NCBI GenBank assembly: GCA_017990865.1
Contig: JAGNNB010000196.1
Coordinates: 1 to 6,109, forward strand
Source of the DNA: Lysobacteraceae bacterium
GTDB taxonomy: Bacteria; Pseudomonadota; Gammaproteobacteria; Xanthomonadales; Xanthomonadaceae
Length of the DNA: 6,109 nt
Direction: 5' to 3'
The notes beneath the pieces are model-generated. The model was not told the origin of the DNA. It did no database searches and was given only the letters and a program-made list of their open reading frames with translations. This document shows, piece by piece, positions 1 through 5,720 of the stretch (within the stretch, counting starts at the first letter, position 1; each line of letters begins with the position of its first letter). A program made the position numbers and the translations under genes.

Positions 1-8
1 CTACAAGC

Positions 9-58
9 GCGCTCCGCTCTACGGGTCGAGGTCGTAGCGGAGCTGCGCTCCGCTCTAC
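9..58. repeat. Repeated GC-rich motif with hairpin just upstream of cca
   Basis: The 14-base motif GCGCTCCGCTCTAC occurs at 9-22 and again at 45-58. The second copy is the right arm of a stem-loop: 34-43 (GTAGCGGAGC) pairs with 47-58 (GCTCCGCTCTAC) around a 3-base loop, with a 2-base bulge in the right arm. The hairpin ends 9 bases before the cca ATG. This looks like a short dispersed intergenic palindrome (REP-like) or a remnant of one. It could also end transcription from an upstream gene that lies outside the window, although no T-tract follows it. The repeat and stem are directly visible; the function is inference. Confidence 0.5.
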
Positions 59-67
59 AATGCGCGC

Positions 68-1321
68 ATGAAGACTTATCTCGTCGGCGGCGCCGTCCGC
101 GACAAATTGCTGGGGCTGCCCTGCGGCGATCGCGATTACGTCGTCGTCGGCGAAACGCCCGGATCGATGTTGGCCGCCGGTTTCCAAACCGTCGGTAAAG
201 ATTTCCCGGTGTTCCTGCATCCACGGACCGGCGAGGAATACGCGTTGGCGCGCACCGAGCGCAAATCCGCGCGCGGTCATCGCGGTTTCGTCGTTCACGC
301 CTCGCCCGAGGTGACGCTGGAAGACGATCTGATCCGCCGCGATTTCACCATCAACGCCATCGCCGAAGCCGACGACGGCGCATTGATCGACCCCTACGGC
401 GGCGCACGCGATCTGCAAGCACGCGTGCTGCGTCACGTCGGCCCCGCGTTCGTCGAAGACCCGCTGCGTGTGCTGCGCGCGGCGCGCTTCATGGCGCGAT
501 TCGCCGAGCACGGCTTTGTCGTTGCGCCCGAGACGCTGACCTTGATGGGCACGATCGTCGCGGACGGCGAATTGGCCGAACTCACCGCCGAACGCGTGTG
601 GCAGGAACTCGCGCGCGCGCTGCGCTCGGCGCGGCCATCGGCGTTCCTGCGTACGCTGCGCGATTGCGGCGCGCTCGCGGTCGTGTTGCCGGAAGTCGAT
701 GCGCTGTACGGCGTACCGCAGCGGCCCGAATTCCATCCCGAAGTCGATACCGGCACGCATACCGAAATGGTTTGCGATATGGCCGCGCGACTGGCGCCCG
801 GCGACGATCTCGTCGGTTTTGCGGCCTTGACGCACGACCTCGGAAAGGCGCTGACGCCCGCCAATGTGTTGCCCAAACATCTGCATCACGAAGAGAACGG
901 TCTTGCGCCGATCGAAGCGCTGTGCGCGCGACTGCGGATCCCCGCCGCCCATCGCGATCTGGCACTGGGCGCCTGCCGCGAACATCTCAACGTGCATCGA
1001 TTATTCGAATTGCGCAGCGCGACGATTCACGACCTGATCGCGCGCAACGACGGGTTTCGACAACCCGAACGCATCCGCAACCTCGCGCTCGTGTGCGAAG
1101 CCGACAAACGCGGTCGCGGCGGCGCGGCCGAATCCGACTACCCGCAAGGCCCGGAACTGCTGCGCGTACACGACGCCGCGCTGGCGGTACGCGGCGCCGA
1201 TGTGGCGAGAGAAGGCTTGAGCGGCCCCGCGTTCGGCGAGGCGTTACGCAAAGCACGCATCGCAGCGATCAAGGCTGCGCGCACCTGCGACGCAGCGAAT
1301 CCGAACGCGCCCGAAAGCTGA
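68..1321 (+). CDS. cca: CCA tRNA nucleotidyltransferase (multifunctional CCA protein)
   Basis: This cytosolic enzyme adds or repairs the 3'-terminal CCA of tRNAs from CTP and ATP without a nucleic-acid template. The 417 residues are close to the roughly 412 of E. coli Cca. The N-terminal class II nucleotidyltransferase head shows GGAVRD at residues 7-12, the metal-binding DRD at 21-23, [10 protein letters not shown] at 90-99, [11 protein letters not shown] at 131-141 and ERVWQE at 175-180. A C-terminal HD phosphohydrolase domain follows, with H231 (HTEM), H256-D257 (THDLGK) and H306 (REHLNVH). In gammaproteobacterial homologues this domain gives phosphatase and 2',3'-cyclic phosphodiesterase activities. 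The ATG at 68 is chosen because [12 protein letters not shown] aligns with the E. coli N-terminus with no extra residues. No Shine-Dalgarno is visible before it; a hairpin ends 9 bases upstream instead. The gene converges with the VanZ gene across 58 bases that lack a clear terminator. The gene looks intact. Confidence 0.96.
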   Translation: MKTYLVGGAVRDKLLGLPCGDRDYVVVGETPGSMLAAGFQTVGKDFPVFLHPRTGEEYALARTERKSARGHRGFVVHASPEVTLEDDLIRRDFTINAIAEADDGALIDPYGGARDLQARVLRHVGPAFVEDPLRVLRAARFMARFAEHGFVVAPETLTLMGTIVADGELAELTAERVWQELARALRSARPSAFLRTLRDCGALAVVLPEVDALYGVPQRPEFHPEVDTGTHTEMVCDMAARLAPGDDLVGFAALTHDLGKALTPANVLPKHLHHEENGLAPIEALCARLRIPAAHRDLALGACREHLNVHRLFELRSATIHDLIARNDGFRQPERIRNLALVCEADKRGRGGAAESDYPQGPELLRVHDAALAVRGADVAREGLSGPAFGEALRKARIAAIKAARTCDAANPNAPES

Positions 1322-1379
1322 TCGCGCGCAGCGAAAACGTTAGGTAAAAAGTCTCCGGTCGAGCGGCCTTCGGGCATCG

Positions 1380-1826
1380 CTACCGCGGCGATTCGCGCCT
1401 AGCGCCGCCGTCCAACCGCAGCAACAGATCGCGCCACGGCGTGAGCTGCGTCGCCAAACCGAGAATCACGCCCAGCGTATTCGCGAACGCATCGGCGCGA
1501 TCCATCATCCGCGTCGTGGTCAATGCGCCCTGCGCGTATTCCAAACCGATGCCCATCAGCACCAAGGCGATGCCGACGCTCAACAGCGAACGCCAGCGCG
1601 GATACAACTGCACAGCACCGGCTGCGAGCGTGCCATAGGCCAACGTGTGTTCGAGCTTGTCGATATCGCGCGGCAGCGTTCCCAGGTCGGGCGGAGGCGT
1701 CATCGACAAGACGACTACCGCCGCCACGCCGCCGCACCACAGCGCCGCCCACAACCACGGATGACGGAAGGGTTTGAGCGAACGGCCGAACCGCAGCGGA
1801 CGACGAGGCGAGGCGAGTGGATCCAT
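1380..1826 (-). CDS. VanZ-family membrane protein
   Basis: A 148-residue integral membrane protein with the VanZ-like layout of four hydrophobic segments, at about residues 24-41, 60-76, 81-97 and 112-128. Family-type polar residues lie at the membrane edges: SMTPPPDL at 41-48, DKLEHTLAY at 56-64, GLEYAQG at 94-100 and DRADAFANTLG at 109-119. The namesake VanZ gives low-level teicoplanin resistance, but most members, including those in Gram-negative bacteria, have no known function, so resistance should not be inferred. The gene is last in a minus-strand cluster and starts 38 bases after the methyltransferase stop. No good ribosome binding site precedes the ATG; only a weak GAG lies 8 bases upstream. 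An in-frame TGA lies just upstream, so a longer start is excluded. Expression may depend on the upstream gene. Family assignment is good; function is unknown. Confidence 0.85.
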   Translation of the reverse strand: MDPLASPRRPLRFGRSLKPFRHPWLWAALWCGGVAAVVVLSMTPPPDLGTLPRDIDKLEHTLAYGTLAAGAVQLYPRWRSLLSVGIALVLMGIGLEYAQGALTTTRMMDRADAFANTLGVILGLATQLTPWRDLLLRLDGGARRESPR

Positions 1827-1864
1827 CGGTATGACTCAGCGGTGCGGGTGTCGGGGACTCGGAT

Positions 1865-3046
1865 TCACAGCCGGTAACTCAAATCGCCGACGACGAAGGC
1901 GTGCGACAAACTCGATTTGCGCGCGAACCCGATCGCCTGGAAACGTTCGCCCATCTCGCCGGGCAAGGTCAGCTTCTTCGCTTGCTGCCGCAACGCGTAG
2001 CGCGCGGCTTCGTCGGCGGCGTGCGCTTCGTGTTCGGCCAAGCGCTGTTCCAAACCGTTGCCGATCAGAAAGCTGGCCTGATTGCAGTAGCCGGCGAATT
2101 CGAATCCCGCGGCGGTGCCGGCTTCGGCCATCGCGGTGAAATCGACCGAGACGGTCACGTCCTGCAAACCGACGCGCGCGAACACATCGTCCACCAACCG
2201 ATGACGATGGAACGCGCGCAGCGTGCCGTCGATCCGCCGCGGATCGTAGTATTCGCGCCGCGGATAGCCGTAGTCGACAAACAACAGCGCACCCGCATCC
2301 AGGCTGCCGATCACCGCCTGAATCCAGTACGGCAATTGCGGCAGCACCTCGGAGCGGTAGCCGTCGGCGAACGGCGTGCCGCATTGGCGCTCCACATGCC
2401 GCACCGCCGCCGACAACAGGGCGTCGGCCGGGCGGTCGATACGCGAGAACGCGCGACCGTCGTGCGCGATGTGTTCTTCGTAGATTTCGCCGCCGATCAC
2501 CGCGAACCGCGATGTCGGCAAGGCATCGATCACTTCGTTGGCGAACACCACGCCGTTCCAACGCCCGGCGATCGGCGTCAACGGCCACTCCATGCGCGCG
2601 AAGACATCCGGCGGCAGTCGCTCGTACAAGCGCTGGCGCTGCCGTTCGCGCAAATCGGCGCTGGGCTCGAGAATCGCGTAGCGATCGGGCAAGGCATGGA
2701 TCGCGCGCAGACGCTGGAGCGCGTCTTCGGCGAATGCGCCGCTGCCGCCGCCGATCTCCAGGAACGTGGACGGTTCGCGCAGCGAGGTCAGCACCGGCGC
2801 CAAGGCGTCGGCCACGCATTCGGCGAACAGCGGGCCGAGTTCCGGCGAGGTGACGAAATCGCCGTCGGCGCCCAATTTGGTCGCGCCGGCGCTGTAATAG
2901 CCCAAGCCTGGCGCGTACAGCGCGAGCTCCATGAATCGCCAAAACGGCAGGGCCTCGCCGTTGCTGGCGATCTGATCCCGAATCAACGCAGCGAGCCGAT
3001 CGCTATGGGCTCGGCTTTCGGGATCCAGATCGTCCAAATGGCGCAT
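1865..3046 (-). CDS. Class I SAM-dependent methyltransferase, MidA/NDUFAF7 (DUF185) family
   Basis: A 393-residue methyltransferase of the family that includes mitochondrial NDUFAF7/MidA, which dimethylates an arginine of complex I subunit NDUFS2. The substrate of the bacterial members is not established. Visible motifs in order: PFWRFMELALYAPGLGYY at 34-51, GDFVTSPE at 62-69, the SAM-binding glycine loop LEIGGGSGAFA at 96-106, ANEVIDALP at 169-177, FVDYGYPRREYY at 256-267, GTLRAFHRHR at 274-283, VDFTAM at 301-306 and KKLTLPGEMGERFQ at 357-370. These make it full-length and apparently active. The ATG at 3046 is supported by AGGAG 7 bases upstream. It is the middle gene of a minus-strand cluster, 46 bases after the DUF3149 gene and 38 before the VanZ gene. 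A nearly full-length open frame runs antisense to it, but that is explained by GC-rich codon bias. Confidence 0.92.
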   Translation of the reverse strand: MRHLDDLDPESRAHSDRLAALIRDQIASNGEALPFWRFMELALYAPGLGYYSAGATKLGADGDFVTSPELGPLFAECVADALAPVLTSLREPSTFLEIGGGSGAFAEDALQRLRAIHALPDRYAILEPSADLRERQRQRLYERLPPDVFARMEWPLTPIAGRWNGVVFANEVIDALPTSRFAVIGGEIYEEHIAHDGRAFSRIDRPADALLSAAVRHVERQCGTPFADGYRSEVLPQLPYWIQAVIGSLDAGALLFVDYGYPRREYYDPRRIDGTLRAFHRHRLVDDVFARVGLQDVTVSVDFTAMAEAGTAAGFEFAGYCNQASFLIGNGLEQRLAEHEAHAADEAARYALRQQAKKLTLPGEMGERFQAIGFARKSSLSHAFVVGDLSYRL

Positions 3047-3053
3047 GCGTCAG

Positions 3054-3058
3054 CTCCT
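3054..3058 (-). promoter_or_regulatory. Shine-Dalgarno of the methyltransferase gene
   Basis: AGGAG read on the minus strand, 7 bases from the ATG at 3046, inside the longer purine run GAGGAG. This is standard spacing and fixes the methyltransferase start. Confidence 0.8.
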
Positions 3059-3092
3059 CGCGAACCGCGCACAGCATAAACGAATCCGCGCC

Positions 3093-3230
3093 TCAGCTAT
3101 CGCCTTCTTCCCGCATGCGCTTGCGCACGAAGAACCACATGTAGATACCGATGAAGACGATGAAACCCAAGCCGCCAAGCGTCATCCAGCCGACGGGTTT
3201 GGCGAATAATTCTTCGAAAACCGGGTGCAT
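3093..3230 (-). CDS. DUF3149-type single-pass membrane micro-protein
   Basis: A 45-residue protein: a short N-terminal stretch MHPVFEELFAKPVGW, one hydrophobic helix at about residues 14-35, then a basic and acidic tail (RKRMREEGDS). This length and pattern, especially the ELFxxPVG motif before a single helix, match my memory of DUF3149, a family of tiny membrane proteins of unknown function. The positive-inside rule would put the C-terminus in the cytoplasm. The frame is open further upstream to 3308, but the start at 3230 is preferred: AGAGG lies 8 bases upstream, and the extension would add a polar Arg-rich segment unlike the family. It is the first gene of the minus-strand cluster, followed by the methyltransferase after 46 bases, and is divergent from the pteridine reductase gene. 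Function unknown. Confidence 0.8.
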   Translation of the reverse strand: MHPVFEELFAKPVGWMTLGGLGFIVFIGIYMWFFVRKRMREEGDS

Positions 3231-3238
3231 ATGCGGTG

Positions 3239-3243
3239 CCTCT
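3239..3243 (-). promoter_or_regulatory. Shine-Dalgarno deciding the DUF3149 start
   Basis: AGAGG on the minus strand, 8 bases before the ATG at 3230. It decides for the 45-residue product over a 71-residue version starting at 3308. Confidence 0.7.
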
Positions 3244-3359
3244 GACGGCCGACGACCGGCCGCGATGAGGATGCGCTTTTGGGTACGCGCGAAATTGACG
3301 GCGATCAATCCGAACGCCTGCGGTACGAGCGCGCCAGGCAGCCCCGCCGCCGCATCGGC

Positions 3360-3388
3360 TTGTGATCGTTCCGAACTGCGCCGATGAT
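3360..3388 (+). promoter_or_regulatory. Candidate sigma-70-type promoter for a leaderless pteridine reductase mRNA
   Basis: TTGTGA at 3360-3365 (4 of 6 matches to TTGACA) and GATGAT at 3383-3388 (4 of 6 to TATAAT) are separated by exactly 17 bases. A start site 7 bases after the -10 would fall on 3395, the A of the chosen ATG, so the transcript would have no 5' leader. This agrees with the lack of a Shine-Dalgarno before that ATG. The match is modest and could be chance. Confidence 0.35.
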
Positions 3389-3394
3389 GTCGCC

Positions 3395-4168
3395 ATGCAC
3401 GCGGACTCCCCCAAAAAACCCGACGCCGACTCCGCCGCGCGGCCCGTCGCGCTGATCACCGGCGCCGCACGCCGCATCGGGGCGGGGATCGCCCGGCGCC
3501 TCCACGCGGACGGCTACGACCTACTGCTGCACTACCGCGAATCCGACACGGAGATGCGCACCCTGGCGGCGGAACTGAACGCTACGCGCGCGGACAGCGT
3601 CGACATGCGTTCGGCCGATTTGGCCGATGCCCGCGCGCTCGCGCCCTTGGTCGATGCCGCGCTCGAACGCTTCGGCCGTCTGGATGCCTTGATCAACAAT
3701 GCCTCGCTGTTCGCGCCGACACCGCTCGGCGCGCTGTCGCCCGACGATGCGGACGCCCACTACGCGGTCAATGCGCGCGCGCCGTTGTTGTTGGCGCAGG
3801 CGGCTGCGCCGCATCTGCGCCGCAGCGGCGGCGCCATCGTGAACATCGCGGATATCTACGCCGAGCGCCCGTTACGGCAGCACATCGCGTATTGCATGAG
3901 CAAAGCCGCGTTGGTCGCCGCGACCCGCGCGCTGGCGCTGGAACTGGCGCCGGAGGTGCGCGTGAATGCGGTGGCGCCGGGTGCGATTCTGTGGCCCGAC
4001 GGCGGCAAAAGCGAAGAAGCGAAAGCCGCCATGCTGGCGCGCACGCCGTTGGCTCGGATCGGCGAGACGGCGGACATCGCCGAAGCCGTGCGTTGGCTGC
4101 TGCGCGACGCGCGCTACACCACCGGGCAAGTGCTGCGGGTGGATGGCGGACGGATGTTGGAAGGCTGA
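3395..4168 (+). CDS. Pteridine reductase, PTR1/FolM-type short-chain dehydrogenase
   Basis: A 257-residue NADPH-dependent short-chain dehydrogenase/reductase, probably reducing dihydropterins or dihydrofolate to tetrahydro forms in the cytosol. The Rossmann fold is visible: VALITGAARRIGAGIA at 18-33, HYRES at 46-50 (the NADPH-phosphate-contacting region in PTR1, which has HYHRS), INNASLFAPTP at 100-110 and YxxxK at 166-170. The usual catalytic serine is replaced by D153 in NIADIY, 13 residues before Y166. Leishmania PTR1 has the same Asp-Tyr spacing (D181/Y194), and this is the best reason to call a pteridine reductase over a generic SDR. The C-terminus TTGQVLRVDGG at 242-252 is normal. The ATG at 3395 is preferred to an in-frame GTG at 3362, because the extension adds only 11 non-conserved residues. 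No Shine-Dalgarno is present. E. coli FolM (dihydromonapterin reductase) is the nearest functional alternative; the natural substrate cannot be told from sequence. Confidence 0.9.
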   Translation: MHADSPKKPDADSAARPVALITGAARRIGAGIARRLHADGYDLLLHYRESDTEMRTLAAELNATRADSVDMRSADLADARALAPLVDAALERFGRLDALINNASLFAPTPLGALSPDDADAHYAVNARAPLLLAQAAAPHLRRSGGAIVNIADIYAERPLRQHIAYCMSKAALVAATRALALELAPEVRVNAVAPGAILWPDGGKSEEAKAAMLARTPLARIGETADIAEAVRWLLRDARYTTGQVLRVDGGRMLEG

Positions 4169-4170
4169 GG

Positions 4171-4194
4171 CGACGCGAGAGACCGCGCGCGTCG
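4171..4194 (+). terminator. Hairpin just after the pteridine reductase stop
   Basis: CGACGCG at 4171-4177 pairs perfectly with CGCGTCG at 4188-4194 around a 10-base loop, starting 2 bases after the TGA. No T-tract follows, so it is not a classical intrinsic terminator. It may protect the mRNA 3' end or weaken read-through. Stem visible; role inferred. Confidence 0.3.
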
Positions 4195-4282
4195 GCGGGC
4201 GAGTTACGCTTACGCTCCGAGTTTTCTCACGACACGCCCTCGGCATGGCGGCGCAATGTACCCCGAGCGTTAACAGGCCTTG

Positions 4283-4404
4283 GCAACACGAAGCTGTCAT
4301 CCCGAGCGCAGCGAGGGACCCGCTTGAATACCCGCGAAGCCCGTTCGAGTCGCGAGAAGCCTGCGAAAGCAGGTTCCTCGCTGCGCTCGGAATGACGTGT
4401 GCTT
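4283..4404. repeat. Foldback repeat, module B copy 1
   Basis: Terminal inverted arms 4296-4324 and 4368-4396 match at 26 of 29 positions, beginning GTCATCCCGAGCGCAGCGAG on the left and ending CTCGGAATGAC on the right. Between the arms two small stems can form: CGCGA/TCGCG (4333-4337 with 4350-4354) and CCTGC/GCAGG (4360-4364 with 4369-4373) closing a GAAA tetraloop; the latter competes with the right arm for a few bases. This resembles a non-autonomous MITE-like or REP-like element. No target duplication is evident. Confidence 0.8.
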
Positions 4405-4460
4405 CGGCGGACGAGCTGCGCTTACGCTCCGCGTTTTCTCACGACATTGCCCTGTCGCTA

Positions 4461-4582
4461 GCAACGCGAAGCTGTCATCCCGAGCGCAGCGAGGGACCTG
4501 CTTGAATACCCGCGAAGCCCGTTCGAGTCGCGAGCAGCCTGCGACAGCAGGTTCCTCGCTGCGCTCGGAATGACGTGTGCTT
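4461..4582. repeat. Foldback repeat, module B copy 2
   Basis: This copy lies 178 bases from copy 1, with four substitutions relative to it (4466, 4499, 4535, 4545). Its arms 4474-4502 and 4546-4574 match at 27 of 29, slightly better than copy 1, because T4499 restores a pair that is C-A in copy 1. The tetraloop is GACA instead of GAAA. It ends 28 bases beyond the stop of the minus-strand membrane-protein gene, so it would lie in that transcript's 3' region. Confidence 0.8.
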
Positions 4583-4610
4583 GGGATTTCGGTTGAGATC
4601 GGGCGCGTTT

Positions 4611-5447
4611 TCAGCCGTTCTTCGGCGCGAACGCGCGCTCCAACGCCATGCCGCGGAACGCGTCCGGCGTTTCGTGCGCCATCGCGTAACGATACAGCGC
4701 CGCCGAGTAGATGCCGCTGAGCGCCGACTGGGCCACGCCCAGCATCAACAGAATCAGTACGAAGACCACGCCGACCGCGATCGCGGCGACCATCGACGCC
4801 TGGAACGCGACGAAGCACAGCAAGCCGCCGACCGCCACCACGGCGAAGGTGATCAAACCGAAGGCGGCGCCGATGCCGACGTTGCCGATCGCGCTCTCGC
4901 CCCAGGTGCGCTTGAGCAGCGCGAGGCTTTCTTTCAGCGCGTCGATCGGGCCGACGTTGCGGTTCACCAACACCGGCACCACCAAAAAGGTCGCAAGCGT
5001 CCACGCCACGCCCAGGCCGCTGCCGATCAGGCGCACGACGAAATTATTGTCGCGATCCTTCAGCGATTGCAGGATCAAACCGACGGTCGCGGCGATGGCG
5101 GCGTAGCCGAGAATCGCGGGCAAGCGCGCTTTGGCGGCGCGAATACCGTCGGCGAAGGTGGGATCGCCGCCTTCCAAGCGAATCGTCGCGGCAGCCACCA
5201 GCGCGCTGTTGAAGAACACGATCACGCAGTACTGGCAGAAATAGAACGCGAAGCCGACCGCCGCGCCGAGGACGTTGAAGCCGTTATCGAACAGTTTCAG
5301 CGCGAAGATCGGCAGCGCGAAGGTCGCCATCACCAGCAGCGTCGCCACCGACGACAGGATGGGATAGAGCATCAGTTCCTTGTCGGAACGCAACACCGAA
5401 GCGCTGGCTTTGACCAAACCCCAACTGCGCGAAAACTTCTCGAACAT
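4611..5447 (-). CDS. DUF6159-like multi-pass membrane protein
   Basis: A 278-residue inner-membrane protein of unknown function. It begins with a short amphipathic segment, MFEKFSRSWGLVKASASVLR, then SDKELMLYPILSS at 21-33. This opening matches my memory of the DUF6159 family (a FxxxxxSWxLxKxSxxVLRxDKEL pattern). About six hydrophobic segments follow, at roughly residues 27-50, 59-90, 110-127, 143-162, 186-210 and 213-238. A cytoplasmic-looking loop at 90-108 contains LEGGDPTFADGIRAA, and another at 163-185 contains the segment DALKESLALLKRTWGE. The frame is open to 5594, but the ATG at 5447 is chosen because GGAGG lies 9 bases upstream; the extension is Arg- and Pro-rich and not membrane-like. 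The nearer ATG three codons earlier touches the Shine-Dalgarno and is unlikely. It lies downstream of folK on the same strand, across 270 bases with predicted stem-loops, so co-transcription is uncertain. Confidence 0.75.
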   Translation of the reverse strand: MFEKFSRSWGLVKASASVLRSDKELMLYPILSSVATLLVMATFALPIFALKLFDNGFNVLGAAVGFAFYFCQYCVIVFFNSALVAAATIRLEGGDPTFADGIRAAKARLPAILGYAAIAATVGLILQSLKDRDNNFVVRLIGSGLGVAWTLATFLVVPVLVNRNVGPIDALKESLALLKRTWGESAIGNVGIGAAFGLITFAVVAVGGLLCFVAFQASMVAAIAVGVVFVLILLMLGVAQSALSGIYSAALYRYAMAHETPDAFRGMALERAFAPKNG

Positions 5448-5456
5448 CGTCTGCAT

Positions 5457-5461
5457 CCTCC
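5457..5461 (-). promoter_or_regulatory. Shine-Dalgarno deciding the DUF6159 start
   Basis: GGAGG on the minus strand, 9 bases before the ATG at 5447. The in-frame ATG at 5456 abuts it and cannot use it, so this site selects 5447. Confidence 0.75.
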
Positions 5462-5626
5462 GGACAGGTGAGGGAAACGTTGAAGGCGTCGGCAGTCGCG
5501 CGCGAAGCTTCGATCGCGTCGTTCCGACACACCTCGAACGCGCGGCGATCATGGGCATCGCATTCGCGCCGCACAAGCGCAGGAAGTCACCCATTCGCCG
5601 CGACGCCGCGCCGACGCCCTTCGCTG

Positions 5627-5720
5627 AGCAGGTTGTCGACGAATCAATCGCTTACGCGCTTGCTTCGTCGTCGCAGCCGTCCATGGCTGCGCCAGCAGGC
5701 TGTTTTTCGACAGTCTGCTA
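5627..5720 (-). repeat. Three-stem-loop element at the 3' end of folK
   Basis: Three adjacent inverted repeats. 5637-5643 (CGACGAA) pairs with 5664-5670 (20-base loop). 5672-5678 (CGCAGCC) pairs with 5685-5691 (6-base loop). 5694-5703 (AGCAGGCTGT) pairs with 5710-5719 at 9 of 10 positions plus one G-T on the plus strand. A tenfold motif AGCAGG(T/C)TGT occurs at 5627-5636 and 5694-5703, so either copy could pair with 5710-5719 and close a larger branched structure. The last arm overlaps the folK stop codon (5718-5720). No T-run follows on the minus strand. It could be a dispersed intergenic repeat, an mRNA 3' stabiliser or a small structured RNA. The stems are visible; the role is unknown. Confidence 0.5.

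Larger units (their letters stand above)
3231..3394. promoter_or_regulatory. Divergent intergenic region between DUF3149 and pteridine reductase genes
   Basis: These 164 bases must carry the promoters for the minus-strand DUF3149-methyltransferase-VanZ cluster and for the plus-strand pteridine reductase, unless transcription enters from further away. A plus-strand promoter candidate is annotated separately. For the minus strand, TTGATC with a 17-base spacer leads only to a poor -10 (TACCCA), so I do not call it. I see no operator palindrome or riboswitch-like structure. Confidence 0.5.
4201..4582. repeat. Two-copy composite intergenic repeat between convergent genes
   Basis: This fills most of the 442-base gene-free stretch at 4169-4610. 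Two modules each occur twice in the same order. Module A, about 33 bases containing CGCTTACGCTCC and GTTTTCTCACGAC, lies at 4201-4233 and 4413-4445. Module B, 122 bases, lies at 4283-4404 and 4461-4582 with 118 identical positions and no gaps. The A-B spacer is 49 bases in the first unit and 15 in the second, so the unit was duplicated and one spacer later changed length, or the modules moved separately. No transposase or convincing gene is present. Frames through it translate to CHPERSEG-like peptides, which I recognise as typical spurious products of dispersed bacterial repeats. Confidence 0.85.

Noticed and set aside
598..1347. A 249-codon frame inside cca in another plus-strand frame
   Set aside because: The product is extremely Arg-rich and low in complexity, and it lies entirely over the Cca HD domain. 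It is a GC shadow.
1322..1379. Possible terminator between convergent cca and VanZ genes
   Set aside because: A TTTTT run is present on the minus strand, but no stable stem precedes it; the best pairing leaves a loop too small to form.
1380..1826. Glycopeptide-resistance role for the VanZ-family protein
   Set aside because: No van genes are nearby, and VanZ-like proteins are widespread in Gram-negative bacteria without resistance function. The family name alone does not support it.
1901..3079. A 392-codon open frame antisense to the methyltransferase
   Set aside because: It has no recognisable motifs and is rich in Arg, Ala and Gln. It mirrors a strongly supported gene; long antisense frames are expected from GC-rich third codon positions.
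4201..4582. CRISPR array
   Set aside because: There are only two copies, long and palindromic throughout, with no regular short repeat-spacer pattern and no cas genes.
4297..5004. Minus-strand frame running from the membrane-protein gene into the repeats
   Set aside because: It is out of frame with the real gene, and its end is the HSERSEE/SFRAQRGT-type peptide typical of translated dispersed repeats.
4575..5471. A 298-codon plus-strand frame antisense to the DUF6159-like gene
   Set aside because: It is composed mostly of Arg, His, Gln and Asp without a domain pattern, and it starts inside the repeat. The minus-strand frame has a Shine-Dalgarno and coherent membrane helices.
5503..5512. Perfect 10-base palindrome CGAAGCTTCG upstream of the DUF6159-like gene
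   Set aside because: It is short, does not extend, has no second copy nearby and no promoter is visible next to it. It is compatible with chance in GC-rich DNA.
5448..5594. 49-residue N-terminal extension of the DUF6159-like protein
   Set aside because: The extension is Arg/Pro-rich with no ribosome binding site at 5594, whereas GGAGG sits 9 bases before the ATG at 5447.
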